Shown piece by piece: positions 37,701 to 48,889 of a stretch of DNA of 64,000 bases (positions are counted from its first letter, which is position 1; each line of letters starts with the position of its first letter). The position numbers and the translations under genes were made by a program. The stretch spans positions 11,675,456 through 11,739,455 of the forward strand of contig NC_033622.1 of the NCBI RefSeq assembly GCF_001540865.1, read 5' to 3'. The notes beneath the pieces are model-generated. The model was not told the DNA's origin and ran no database searches. It worked only from the letters and a program-made list of their open reading frames with translations. The DNA is from Ananas comosus. Lineage: Eukaryota; Streptophyta; Magnoliopsida; Poales; Bromeliaceae.

Positions 37701-39857
37701 CATTTTATCCCCAAACATCCCAAAATATAGGTGGGGTTAGCTAACCTCATCTAACTCAACCTCAAATAAATTATCCCGGGTTAGCTAATCCCACCTAACC
37801 CCACCAAACTCCAACCAAACACTATTTTCTATTCATAATAACCCACTATCTTTCTTATCATACCTACTCCAACCAATCATTATCCTTTTTTATCAATTAT
37901 TATCTTTTTATCCCACCAACCCAACCAAACACTATTTTTTATTATTCTAGACTAACTCCAACCCCCAACCAAACACAAAAAAACTTTAACCCCAATTTAA
38001 CCCTGAACTTAACTCTATCCCTGGAATAGCTACTTTTTCCTTAACCCCGAACCAAACGGAGGCTAAGAGATATACTCTTATTTAATATTTACTTTCTAAC
38101 TTTTATTAAAATTTACAATTTGGTACATTCACAAAGGTTTTCTAGTCAACTAAATATAAAATAATTAAGTATAATTTCCTATATATGATAGCGTTTGACC
38201 GGGGTATAAGTAAACCTGTTTATTCCATAAGTAAGTACAAATTTTAAGGTATAAATTATAGTTAGTTAATTCGGATTCGGAAAAAATTCAGTACGGATAT
38301 AATACACACAAAATTTGTTTTTTATTTTTTAAATTTGTTGAAAATTTCGGCTTGAAAAACAAATTCGGTATAAAATATAAAATATAAGATATAAGATAAT
38401 CTATATTTAATATAAAATTTATAAATTTTTTATTAAGATTCTTAATAATTTGGAAATAATTTGTGAATAATTTGTGAATTATTCGGCTGACCCGAAAATT
38501 TGTCAATAATTCCTTTTTTATTTTGAAAAAAATTCGTAAACGGACCGTTTAATTCTGATTTTCAATAATTCGTGAATAATTCATGAATAATTTACAAATT
38601 AACTAACAAACATATAAATAGAAACTACACCATTTTTTTTTTTTTGGATGAAAATTAGATTGTTCCTGCGAATAAGATAAGTGGTGTTTGGAGGGTTATA
38701 TTGGAACAAGAAAAATAACAGCTATCTAACTAACATCAAAAAATTATAATATAACATCAAAATATATGAAATTAAAAATAATTCAATAAGCTAATAAATT
38801 TATTACCTATGAATATTATAATAAATTAATAAATTAATAATTTAATAAATATAAATATTAGTTAATTAATTAGGTAATTAATATATTAATTAATTAAAAA
38901 TTAAATAGATAAGTCAAAATATTAATGGTTGATTAAATATAAATATTTGAAATTGAATAAATTGATTAAAATATTAATTTTTAATTTGTTAATTAATGAT
39001 AAAAAATAACTTAATTAATTACTCTACTATTTAAGCAATAGATAATAATTTAAATACATTAAGTAGATTAATTAATAATTTAATATCATAATTGAAATTA
39101 CATTAGATTTTAATTAACCTTATTTTTTACTTGGGAACAAATTTGTTTTGAGGGAAAGGGTGGAATAGTTATTTCAAGATTATAGCATATTACACTAGCT
39201 TATTTCAGAAATAAGAGAAATAATATTTTCGGATACCAAAAATAGTGTTTGGAACAAAGGAGAAACAATAATTTATTCCCCTCTTATTTCAGAACCATAC
39301 GATTAAAAAGCAACTATTGCTTCACTTAATTACCTGACCGGCTGCCCGGTGCGGCAACGGAGGTTTGCCACGAGCTTGCGGGCGTGGCGCTCGCGCACGG
39401 CGCGCGTGGCATCGAGGCTGCGGGGCGAAAAGATGTGGGTGGCGCTGACGGCGCGGAGGTTCTTGCGCAGGGGGTCGGCAGAGGGGAGCCAGATGGTGGA
39501 GGTCTCGTGGTGACCGAGGGCGCGCATGGTGTCGGGGACCCAGCGCCCCGAGAGGGCCTGGTCCTTCTTCTGAAGGACCTCGCGCGCCGCGGCGGGGGAG
39601 GAGACCACCACGGTGGTGGTGAGGCCGAGCCTCACGGACATGACCGGCCCGTAGACCCGCGCCAGGCGCGCGAGGGAGCGGTGCGGCTGCGCGCCCACGT
39701 CGACGATGTTGCCGATGATCGGGAGCGGCGTCGGCCCCGGGGGGAGGGGGAGGGGGAGTGCTCCAGTTTTTCCGGCTCCCGGGCTCAGCTTCCGCTTGAC
39801 GAGGTAGAGAAATGAGAGGATGAGTGAGATCCAAAGAAAGGGAATTGTGAAGTCCAT
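29386..39857 (-). CDS. Cytochrome P450, CYP76-like, intact copy A (three exons, 513 aa)
   Basis: Exons on the minus strand are 39857..39334, 37550..37172 and 30024..29386 (1542 nt, 513 aa). All junctions are GT-AG and in frame. It is an ER-membrane monooxygenase. An N-terminal anchor (about residues 5-20) is followed by the proline hinge PPGPTPLPIIGN (39-50), I-helix AAASDTT (305-311), K-helix ETMR (363-366), PERF (424-427) and heme loop FGSGRRACPG (445-454, ligand Cys452). Length and motifs fit a full P450. The best family guess is CYP76 (CYP71 clan), whose members oxidise terpenoids and other small molecules; the substrate cannot be read. Oddities: the C-helix W-R-x-L-R is RKNLR (131-135), losing the conserved Trp, and the I-helix Gly is Ala. 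Intron 1 is 1.8 kb and intron 2 is 7.1 kb, both full of transposons. Joining exons this far apart is inference, supported by the same layout in copy B. Confidence 0.82.
31556..31955 (+). pseudogene. CDC27/HOBBIT (APC3)-like 5' gene fragment in P450 A intron 2
   Basis: On the strand opposite to the P450, a CT-rich leader and GA-rich 5'UTR-like sequence lead into 31860..31955, which translates as EGLVVDRIHSSLRAPQRYFL and then CKHPCAKFPSK before a GTACTC donor. This follows the opening of plant CDC27, a TPR subunit of the anaphase-promoting complex (pattern ME-L-VDR-SL-H-RN-FLC-C-AEFPSE). The initiator is ACG here, not ATG, and no downstream exons follow. The family call is from memory of the N-terminal pattern. 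Confidence 0.55.
32180..32326 (+). mobile_element. tRNA-derived SINE, copy B
   Basis: GAGTAAGTGGCAAAGAATTT, the B-box-like AAATTCGAATCC, the tail ACGAAGCGGATAACGTGCTA and an A-rich end match copy A at 10370. It lies at the left edge of the extra block in P450 A intron 2. Confidence 0.72.
32508..32684 (-). mobile_element. tRNA-derived SINE, copy C
   Basis: The reverse complement reads AAGTGGCAAAAGACTTGATG, GAGTTCGAATCC, GAAGCGGATATCGTATTACC, then a tail of (AAAAAAAT)n at 32508..32540. It is the same family as copies A and B, in the opposite orientation. Confidence 0.72.
32690..34530. other. Intron-2 filler of P450 A, no gene seen
   Basis: AT-rich DNA absent from the matching intron of copy B, so it belongs to the insertion block of about 4.9 kb. 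No element ends or coding motifs could be assigned here. Confidence 0.5.
34536..35219 (+). mobile_element. Probable decayed solo LTR
   Basis: It resembles the solo LTR at 23103 in layout: GTTGGTATAAG start, GGGCAGGAACGGTTGAGA (there GGCGGGAAGGGTTGAGA), a TATA-like TCTATAAATAAC, CTGATCC-like and CGGCT words, and an end near GATCGAAACA. The start has CG where TG is expected, and the flanks CAAGG/AAAAG match poorly, so the exact ends are uncertain. Confidence 0.5.
35281..36087 (-). mobile_element. TRIM-like retrotransposon 2 (807 bp), perfect target duplication
   Basis: ACTAT flanks both ends (35276..35280 and 36088..36092). The right LTR is 35936..36087 (TGACGACG...GGGTGTCACA). The left LTR starts TGTAACGACCCAGCC and has lost a central part. 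The primer site GGCTCTGATACCA (35919..35931) next to the right LTR pairs with initiator tRNA-Met and sets the minus orientation. There are no gag/pol genes. The interior at 35430..35670 has a distinctly mixed base composition and may be captured sequence. Confidence 0.8.
36118..36512. mobile_element. MITE of the TTTGTCCTCAAACTT family
   Basis: The left TTTTTGTCCTCAAACTTTAA is inverted at the right as TTAAAGCTTGAGAAATAAAA. The middle ACTAAATATTAGTATATCAC and AGAGGTGATGTAAT match 2820..2880. It sits only 30 bp from TRIM 2 in P450 A intron 2. Confidence 0.6.
36786..36998. mobile_element. Small MITE (TAGAGTTAGTATACTTTTGG family)
   Basis: It shares TTTTTAGCCTTTGGATCC, GGTTGGGCTGATAGTGGT and ATTAATTCAAAAGTTAGAA with 55148..55360 and with the fragment at 54447..54548. 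It is non-coding and about 210 bp. Confidence 0.55.
37172..37550 (-). CDS. P450 A exon 2 (central helices)
   Basis: 379 nt, starting after CTAATAG with one base that completes Arg175, then IRFSVFNAALNVISNLLFSE, the pattern that follows the GQPV turn in CYP76 proteins. It ends RREIITLLM at a GTATGT donor, directly before the I-helix of exon 3. Copy B exon 2 has the same length. Confidence 0.88.
37654..38063. mobile_element. Tourist-like MITE in P450 A intron 1
   Basis: The 410-bp element has ends GCCCTTGTTTGG and CCAAACGGAGGC and a TAA target duplication (37651..37653 and 38064..38066). The interior is rich in AACCCC/ACCAAAC words. The matching intron of copy B lacks it. Confidence 0.85.
38067..39333. 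other. Rest of P450 A intron 1
   Basis: It ends next to the exon-1 donor. A block at about 38250..38610 bounded by TTAGTTAATTCGGATTCGG and AAATTAACTAACAAAC looks like another short inverted-end element. The AT-rich stretch to 39120 has no partner in copy B, and from 39150 on the intron again resembles copy B (TTTGGAACAAAGG...). Confidence 0.5.
39334..39857 (-). CDS. P450 A exon 1 (membrane anchor to GQPV)
   Basis: It starts at the ATG of MDFTIPFLWISL, about 50 bp from a TATA box, and ends GGTCAG|GTAATT. It contains the anchor, proline-rich hinge and the C-helix region. GC content is very high, so antisense frames are open too; these are not genes. Confidence 0.9.
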
Positions 39858-39905
39858 ATTTACGCGGAGATTATGGTATATGGATATGGTATGAAGAGCA
39901 GGTTA

Positions 39906-39913
39906 TATTTATA
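39906..39913 (-). promoter_or_regulatory. TATA box of P450 A
   Basis: On the minus strand it reads GATATAAATATAAC, about 50 bp before the ATG at 39857. The same position in copy B has TATATATAAAG. The region upstream to 40340 matches copy B apart from the insertion at 62275. A CACGTGT word near 40126 could be a G-box. Confidence 0.6.
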
Positions 39914-40340
39914 TCTCTGTTTCTAGGGAGGAAGAGTGTTAAATTAGTTTAATCTCGCTGAAGTGGCAAAATGCAAAGCGAAAGAGGGACATGATACCAA
40001 TCAGGCCAAAAACAGTATAAAGAAAGTGATGTCCTAACTTCCATATATATCAGACATTTGTGAGCAGAGGAAAAATGTCGACATTGCACCTTCCAAAAGT
40101 GTTGCAATGTGCCGTGTCACATGAGGACACGTGTACAAGCGAAAGCGAGACATCGTATTTATGAAGTGGTACAGAGAACTTCAATATAATGGGCTGTTTA
40201 GCTTCCATATTTATCTCATTTTACAGAATTGATTTTAACTTAAAGAATTGATTTTGATTAACAGTTACATGAACATTTGGTTGAATCAAAAGGAATGTAA
40301 TTTTTCTGAGGTAATTTTATAAAATTATCTGACAAAATAT

Positions 40341-43300
40341 TTTTACTGTTTCAAAATAATTTTTTTTTCAAATTTTATTTTAAAATTTAAATTTAAAATT
40401 AAAATTCGACTTTAAAATTTAAAATTTTTAATTTAAAACCTAAACCAAAATTTAAAATTTGTTATTTGAATTTAAAAGATAAAGTTAAAAATTAAAATTT
40501 TAAATTTTAAATTAAAAAATCTGAAACCTAAAATTGAATTTTTTTTGAGAGAGATAGGAAGTATGTTACCCACTTTGTTTACTTAATTTAGAAATAAATT
40601 TTGCTAAAATTGAAAATTTACAAATTAAAACTTAACCTCTAAATTTAAATTAAAAATTAAAAGTTTCAAACTTTAAATTTTAAAATTTAAAATTTAAAAT
40701 ATTAAAAATTTAAAATATTAAAAATTAAAGTTTGAAATTCTACAATTTAAAATTTAAAATTTAAAATATTAAAAATTTAAAATATTAAAAATTAAAGTTT
40801 GAAATTCTACAATTTAAAATTTAAAATTTAAAATAATAAATTTTGAAATTCCACAATTTAAAATTTAAAATTTAAATTCAAAATTCAAAATTTAAATAAA
40901 ATATTGAAATTGAAAATTAAAAATTGCCAATTNCAAAATTTAAATAAAATATTGAAATTGAAAATTAAAAATTGCAAATTAAAGTTTTATTTAAAATTAA
41001 AATTTAAAATTTAAAATTTAAACTAATTTACCTCTCTAATTATCAGTCTATTTACAATAAGAAATACTCAAGTGTACCCCAGTTTTGGACAACCTATTAT
41101 ATTGTTGATGTGTTGGCCTACAGATATAGTCATATAGTGGGTTTAACGTTTAGTGTTTAAAATATAATCATATTGCTTAAGATTTAACTAGTTTAGAGAG
41201 CCGAGCGATGCGACAAATAGGCATTACTACAAATATATTTTTTTGTTACCAAATAGTTTTGAAATAAATTCAAAGAAAAAATAGAGGCAATTTTCAATTA
41301 GAATTCAGTGTAAAACTTGAAAACGAGACGATTTTCGCCATACAAAATTCAATATAAGTAAATATGACAAAAAAGGGCCTCCATCTGTGAAAATGAATCA
41401 ATCAATTCACCAATTATACCAAAAAGATCCATATGAAGTTAGATTCAACCGACTACTTACAACTTAATTGACTGAAATTAGTTGATTGAAATTATAGGAA
41501 CATTAATTTGTGATATAATTTGAACTTGAGCCAAAGATATTGATAGCCAGATTTTCATTTCGAACATAGTCGAATCGCCCTAACATAAATTCCACCATGG
41601 AGGTGGAAAATAATTTTGATTTCGAAAGAGCTAAGAATAAAAACTTTTTTCTGCACTACTGATTATTTAAATATCAATCTTTAAATGTCTGCAAAGTGCA
41701 TAATATCTGTTGAAATCTTAGTTGTAATAATTTAACCTATCATTCCTTCTTTGCAGGGAAGTATTTTTTAGAATTTACCAAATTGTGCAAAAATCTTACT
41801 GTCATATTTATTATTGGATTTGTCTTACTGCAAGTCTTGCCTTCAGCTGTCGTTTATTTTGCACTTATTCATGCAAGGCAAAGTTTACTATTTAAGATGG
41901 AAACATAGCTTAAATGTTAAATCTATTTATTTTTAATAATGGCTAATAAATATCTCCCTATGTTGTTTGTGCTCCTAAATACCTTTTCTTAGGTGGGTTG
42001 AGATAGTTTCTATCAGATAGAGTTGTTCTGCAGGAATGGCCTCCAGAAATATCTGGATTGCAGGTCAGCTATAGCTTATAAAGGATCTTTTATTTATTGA
42101 ATTTCTCTTAGATTAGCTCATTTAACTTGCTTCATTGTGTTAGAATTTTAGCTGTTATTGTTCCTTTTTTTGGCTTTTGCATGTTTAAACTATGATATGT
42201 TTTTATTTTCTTTAATTTTTAGAAAATACTACTCGATATTTTTAAGCTAACTGGTCAGCATACGGGTAGTTTTTGGTTAGCTTATAACCTTAGACTCAAA
42301 AGTCTTTGCAGCAAACAGATTTTAATTGTTGCAGAAATGATAAGAAAAGTGGAGATTAGAATTAGTGCTGTTGGTTAGGTTATCTTCTGTAAAAATGCTA
42401 ACCTTGCAATCGTGAGTTCAAATCCCCCTTGGAGCAAAAATTTTGCCTTTTTTGAAATTGTACACTCTACAGAGGAATTCTTGCCCTACCTTAGGACGGT
42501 GTTTCCGGTTAATCCCGCATGAAGGCACAAAAAACTTCAATTGTGATTAAAATTTAACTATTTTTTGATGATAATTAAATAAATCAACTTACAGATGATC
42601 GTTAAATTTCAAAAAAAAAAATTGTGGAAGAAAAATATCAAACAATTGATCCGGAAGCGTGCGGGGCACTACTTTAAGACGTATTTTCGTCCTTCGTGTG
42701 GGATTAACCGGAAACAAAATATCAAACAATTGATCCGGAAGCGTGCGAGGCACTACTCTAAGACGTATTTTCGTCCATCGTGCGCGATTAACTGAAAACA
42801 CCATCCCAAGATACGACCGAAATTTCTCCTCCTATGTATACGAACGCGGGAGAGGTTGACGGAGCTTCTACCAGCGATAAAGATATCAAATTAAATAAAA
42901 TTAAAATTAAAATAAAAACTTCTTTTCTCCTTTTCTTCCCTCTATATACTATGTTCATCTCTGTGAACAGTACATAAAACATGGCTCTCTGTCATGTGTT
43001 CTACAAACTCATGGACAGTGGAGTCCACTCTAAAAGTAAAAATTCTAAAATGCAACGGGTATATTGGTGACGTGGCGTAACGAATCAATCAAATATTTCC
43101 TTTTAGGAGTATATGTCCTATCATGATTAAAAAGATATATTTTATTATATTTTTGTTGAAAAGAAGAAATATGATTGGCTTATTATTGATGACGTGTAAG
43201 TATAACAGTATAGAATTCTCTTATAAAAGGAGAGGTGAAGAAGAAAAAAAATATTGCGCAACGTTCCACTGTGGAACGTCCGTGCCCACTTCGTGTGCGC

Positions 43301-44659
43301 GCGCGAGCAAATCGGGTGCGCCATAACGGGCACGGGCGAGCAAATCGGGCACGCCGTAACATGCACGAACGTAAAAATAAATAAAAATAATAAATTAAAT
43401 AATAAAAAATAAAATAATTAATGAATTAAAAATAATAATTATTAAAAAATTTTGAATTTTTCATCAACAAAATCGTCATTTACCTATGAATCAGCAAAAA
43501 AATAAAATAAAATAAAATACCACGCATGAACTGAATGCTTCGTATTATGGTGAAGTGGGAATTTGGTAATTGAGAAGAGTATACTCAAACCCCACCTATC
43601 ATTTGATACGTTTATTAAATTCTAATGGGGCTCTCAGGGTTAATTCATGAGAAGGGAGGTGCAAATGTGATTAAAGAGTCTCTACATATGTGTCTTGCAG
43701 ATCCAATGTCCTTCATATATAATTGACAATCACTGTAGCTTTTTTTTTTCTTGGCATGTTTTGATTTTCCCTGAGAGTGCTATGTGAATTTGGCTATTTC
43801 AAAAAATCCAGTTCATGCAAACGCACGATATTATATTAACAAATTAAAGTTTAAAAGCTTAATTATAATTATTTAATTACTTTATCTATATATTGTGATT
43901 TAATCTTTTACACTATTTGTATAATTATTTACTGTTTTTCAATTTAGGCACTGGCAAATATCTAAAGGTCTTAGACCTTTGAACTTTTTTTGTTTCCTGT
44001 AGCGAATAATTTTGCCAAATCTTTTGAAGACATATTTTTATGTAGGATCTTGCAAATGAGATTTTCAAGTTTTTCACAGCAATACAAATTGGAAAAGTCT
44101 TCTTCACCAATGATTTGCAGGTTTGTATTGTCTCAAGAAGTTGGTAGTAATCATTTAGGATTTTCTACGGCAATTACATTTCGATCTAACTCTTCCTCGC
44201 AAAACTACTATTGCGACCGTTTACTTGCATACTGTTTTTTCGTAAATTCAACATTAACATCCAATAGCTTTCTTTTTTGGAAATATAAGTCTGCAATTGT
44301 ATATAAAGTTAGATGATAAGCAAAACCCGATTGTATAGATTACAGACACAATCCATCACCCTCAAATCATTCAATAACATGAATTTAAGTTTAAGTTTAA
44401 GTTTAAGTTTATGAGAAATAATTAAAAAAGTATAATCAATACCAAACAAGACATTAGTTACCATAGAGAGTGTCGAATATAAAGCTCGATTTGACTCACT
44501 AATAATATTCTAGAGGTGGGTGGGATTTACCTTCTATAGCGTTATATAATTTTTTAAATAAATTCCGAAACACATTAACTTTCTCATTTATCACATTTAG
44601 ATCGCGCTATCATATTTATTTCGTTTGATTGTGGGACAAAGTAACATATAATTGATACT
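40341..44659. other. Gene-free spacer between P450 copies, left part
   Basis: 40380..41030 is a chain of AAATTTAAAATTT-like words with a 68-bp unit repeated near 40690..40840 and a 47-bp block duplicated around the N at 40933. A SINE 3' fragment lies at about 40547..40620. At 42637..42804 an 84-bp unit (TGATCCGGAAGCGTGCG ... CGTATTTTCGTCC) occurs twice in tandem, with related GTTTCCGGTTAATCCC at 42500. At 43280..43375 there are two GCGAGCAAATCGGG units. No gene is recognised. Confidence 0.55.
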
Positions 44660-44664
44660 ATTTT

Positions 44665-47096
44665 TGTAGTGTTTCTGAGCTTCGGATAGGATTGGCTTCA
44701 GTATTATTGACTGGTCGACACATCTGGAGAGTGTCGGACTGAGTCGGAGTCGTTTCTGTAAGAATTGGATACAGAAATGGACTCGGCACACTCAACTAAG
44801 CAAAACTGGAGTTTTGCCAGATTCGGGCGCTCAGACCATGGTTTAGGTCGCCCAGAACTGAGTGCTGAATTTAACTGAAACTGTAAGCTAATTCGGATCC
44901 TATGTTCCGGGCGCCCAGAAGTGGGTCCGGAAATTTTACATCGTGAATATCGTTTATGTTGACACGTGGCTGGTGGTAGGTGAGATCTGCCGGAGCCGTT
45001 TACGGGCGCAGCACACCGCTAGCGGAGAGTCCGAGGAGGAAGTTTTGTGCAGCTCGGAGGTTTCGGGCGCTCAGAATTGGGTTTCGGGCGCCCAGAAATG
45101 CCCGTTTCTGCAGGGACACCAGGTTAGCAGTTTTTGAACCTGAGGCTTATTTATTCTTCCAGCACCCTATAAATAAGGGGAGCTTGACCCCAGTGAAGCC
45201 TTTTCGTCCATTCTTCACAGTGAACCTTTAAATTGCATTTCCAACTCTCAAATCTACTCAAATTGCTTCAAGATCCACAATTTCAAGCTTGATAGGTGCT
45301 GATTCTGCAGTTCTGCAGCGACAACCTCCAGTGTTTTGGCTCGTACGCGACGTAGGAAGGTCGGATTGCAGTGAAACTTGGTTTGCTGGATTCTAGACTT
45401 CCAGAGGAATCCATGAAACCCTGAATTGCAGATTTTGGTTGAGGTTAGATTGGTCGAACTGAGATTTATCGGGACTGCTGTTGACATTGAGTTGAAAATG
45501 AGATTTTTTAGCTTTTCTTGATACTATCTTTGTAGGCAGTGGGATTTTGGATCTGAGACGCATCACCCATTAGTTTTTGCTGGATTTGGGACTGTCCTCA
45601 CCTGATTTGGAGATTGTTAGGTGAGTTTTAATATTGGAGTGGGGAGAAATCCAAGCTTAAGTGCTGAAATTGAAATTTTTGATGGATTTTAGTGGAATTG
45701 ATGTTTGGATCCTGATTGTTCATCTTTGCTGGCTGAAAGCAGGTGCGGCTAGTTCCGACAGGGTGTTCCGCAGCTGAGTGAACTTCTTGCTGCTAGGAAT
45801 TTGTTCTCGAGGTGGGTTTTCATCGGTTTTACTCCTAAGCCGTATTAGTCGACATGTGTGATTTCAGCTTTCGATAGATCATGTGTTAGCTCAATTTCTT
45901 TGATTAGATCATGTATGAAATCAGAATTGTGAGCATGATTAATAATTCGATAAATATACATGTTGGACTTGGATATTGACTTAGGAGAAAACCCGCGTTA
46001 TGACCCATCATATGATTCTACTACCTGATTTAGCTCTAGGAGCCGTGGTTTGCTTGTATCACCGCTGTTTCAGCGCGGTGGATACCCGGGGTAGTTTAGA
46101 ATACATTTACGCTCGTGCTGGGATGCCGAGTTTATTTTACAGTAGAGTCTAGACTCTTTCGGGTTGTTGGGTGCCGTTGGGATGGACGGTGGACCCAGAT
46201 TCCTGTTTTTGGTCTCAGATTGTGTCGAGGGTACGTGGGTTTGATTTCTTGACCTGTTTTGACCCTAGCTACTTGTCTTTGGCTTGTTAGAGCCTGATTG
46301 AGCTCGACAGAGATACGCTTGCATACTCGGTTGGGTAGCGCCCACAAGTGCCACTCCGAAGTTGGGTTTAGTGTTTTTGTGTTGGTGTCGTTCGCGTAGG
46401 TTGGACTTGCTCTCCACAAACTGGTTAGTATGGAGGTAGCTGTATAGTCGCGACCGGGCGGGACGAGTGTGTTCACAGTCCCAGGGACGGGTATGATTGC
46501 AGTCCTTACTTGAGATTGGGTCTGAGTTGACACTGTTCTACAGATGGTTAGATTTAGAGCATGATAAGTATAGTGGCATCTAGCTGTAGATTTATTCCAG
46601 CTCTTTATACTATTCTTGCTTATTCCTGTAGACTTAGTGGGTGGACCGATGAGTTGAGGGCGGTACCCACTGAGAACTACTTCTTTTTGTAGTAGTTCTC
46701 ACGCCCAGTTTGCTTCCACTGTTTTGCAGAGCCATCGTCTTCGGCTGCTGCTGTCGCTGATATTGACCGTGGCAAGGGCGTCGCGAGTTAGAACCCTTCC
46801 AGTCGAGTTGCTGAGCTAGTGGAGGACCGCAGCAGGTAGTGTAGTTTTGGTTTATACATACAAATTTTGTACTCTCGCCAGTGCGAGTGCTTTTGTATCT
46901 TGGATCTCATATATGTATAGAATCACAGTTTATTTATGCTTGTTGTATTCTTTTCTCCTAACTGCTCTATACTACTGTCTGTAGTATTGTTTGATTACAG
47001 GTATTTTTACTTTTAGCTTCGTATACAGAGGAAATACCTTTGTATCCGGCAGGTCTGTTAGCGAGCCCAGAGAAACGAGTAATCCGAGGCATGACA
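44665..47096 (+). mobile_element. Large solo LTR (2432 bp), perfect 5-bp target duplication
   Basis: It starts TGTAGTGTTTC and ends CCGAGGCATGACA, with ATTTT on both sides (44660..44664 and 47097..47101). A TATA box (CCTATAAATAAGGG) lies near 45166. Repeated TTCGGGCG(C)CCAGAA words occur at 44820..45100. There is no primer site or polyprotein, so it is a solo LTR. LTRs of about 2.4 kb are typical of del/Tekay-type Ty3 elements, described in lilies and pineapple. The family assignment is inference; the boundaries are well supported. Confidence 0.88.
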
Positions 47097-47101
47097 ATTT
47101 T

Positions 47102-48130
47102 AGTCAAATTTTATCTTTAGCCTGAAAATGACTTTGCGGTATTCAAATCTTGGAATCTTAATTGTGTTTGATTTGGCAAAGTATCCACTACTGAATGGTC
47201 GTTATTGCAGACCAATAATCACACAATTATTTTGATACAGATATCTCAAAATAGGACAACCAGAACATTCTTGGATTATAGTTCAATTAGTCAAGCCATG
47301 GATAGTACGTATATTCAGTCTTTACACAACAACTCGTTTGCAAATTTAAAATATATTTTCACTTGATTTTTTATATTATAAAGAACTCATTAAAATACCT
47401 ATATTAAATCATTTGGCATACCATCCTTGACTAGGATATAATTTTACTGTACTAGAATTTAGTAACTTTGTCTTTTTTCTTTATATACTGCGTTTTTTTC
47501 CTATTCATTGAAAGCATCGATTGTTCTTTATTTTTTCTTCTCTTTGAAAACATTGATGGCTCTTGATTTTTCTTCTATCTCTTACAGTGCGTAGTGTTTG
47601 TAGTGTTGAACAAATAATGGGATTGCCTTAGATCTAATTACTATAATATTTATTTGGTCATTGAGACCTGACTAATACATTGGCTACATGGTTAGATATT
47701 TATTTATCTCATACATGTCAACTATTGTATTATATATTTGTCTCTTCACACGTGTTAAAAAATATATGTGTAGGCACATTGATAGTGAATAAATTAAGAA
47801 AGCATATACACAAATTAGCAGGCAAACAAAAGTAAATATACATAGAAGCATTACAGATTGGAGAACTTAAAAAAATTAGGAACAAATGACGCCAAATCAA
47901 CCGCACACAATTAACAAATTCATGATTAAAAGAGATCAACATCAGCATAAAATATATTATATGATAAATAAATCGTAGCAAAGAAATAAAACAACAAATT
48001 CAAATCAAACCTGTCGAATATGATTAACCATTACAACCAAATGCAGACAATTTTCTGAGATAAAATAAATAGTATTCAGTATTTTTGGGGAAAACAATGG
48101 AGTAACTAGGCAAACTAAAACTGCAAAAAC
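47102..48130. other. Intergenic, no gene seen
   Basis: AT-rich DNA with no repeat ends or motif-bearing frames. It lies just downstream (on the minus strand) of the gene fragment at 48151..48840. Confidence 0.5.
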
Positions 48131-48150
48131 AATGAAAGGCTCACGGCAGG

Positions 48151-48840
48151 TCCAGTTGAAGAAGGCGGCACAGGTATTGCCTGCTTGAGCCTTCCATTCG
48201 CAATCTGCCAACAAATACCAACTAAGTTTCAAATAAAAGATTGACAAAAGTAGTAATTATAAATTTTACATTTACAATGTTTGCTCCTATAGAAAATGCT
48301 GGATTCTGACACAGCTGTGAAAAAATGAATAGATAAGTAAATAATCGAATTTTAGGGATGTTCGGAGAATTGTGAGTTCAATGATTAGCATAAGATGGAT
48401 AAATAAAACTATTGATATCTTTCGGAATATCTAGAATAATATTATCGGAAGTTAATATATAAGACAAAGAAGAAGAAATAAAGAATCCTACCCAGGAGTG
48501 TGCGGCGGCATAATCTTCGATCTTCAATATGCTCGGCATCTAATCAAGTCAACCATGATCCAAGTGAAACATCCGGAATAGAATACATTTGCTGCATAGA
48601 AAAAATTGATGAATGAACTATTTTATAGCCAACAAAAGATAAGGAAAAGGCTGTAAAACAATTTTTGGATACAACGAATATATAAATCCGATGCGGCGCA
48701 AGATCGGATGAGCAGAGAAGACAATAAATTAGAACCCTTTTTTTGGCAAGAGAGGGATACGGGAATAATGCGCCGCAATCCGAAACGACAGAGACGGAAA
48801 AAGGATCGAGCCCAGTTGGAGCGACAACTCTAGAGTGGCA
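48151..48840 (-). pseudogene. 5' end of an unidentified gene (leader plus two short exons)
   Basis: On the minus strand a GC-richer leader (about 48840..48690) is followed by an AG acceptor near 48596 and an ATG at 48539. The first coding exon is MPSILKIEDYAAAHSW, ending at a GTAGGA donor (48492). A second exon from 48204 opens IANGRLKQAIPVPPSSTGPA and meets a possible GTGAGC donor. Phases agree. No further exons are seen in the next kilobase. I do not recognise the protein. It may be a captured or broken 5' gene end, or a gene whose later exons I missed. Confidence 0.4.
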
Positions 48841-48889
48841 AACCGAGGTCTAGGGATACGTGAACCTATTTGATCAATGAGAAGATAGT

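Larger units (their letters stand above)
28352..40340 (-). repeat. Segmental duplication, copy A (contains the intact P450)
   Basis: It aligns with 56383..64000. The match begins at GGGATCAGAAAT and continues past the P450 promoter to GAGGTAATTTTATAAAATTA. Copy A is longer because of about 4.9 kb extra in intron 2 (32150..37010) and MITEs at 29011 and 37654, which copy B lacks. Copy B has its own extra LINE, TRIM and Helitron-like insertions. Confidence 0.85.

Noticed and set aside
42362..42440. Possible tRNA gene (GTTCAAATCC box near 42417)
   Set aside because: No cloverleaf could be built; it may be a decayed tRNA-derived repeat.
44385..44412. TTTAAG repeats resembling an interstitial telomere
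   Set aside because: The unit is TTTAAG, not the plant telomere unit TTTAGGG; it is a short microsatellite.
46132..46533. 133-aa minus-strand frame
   Set aside because: Lies wholly inside the 2432-bp solo LTR and has no recognisable domain.
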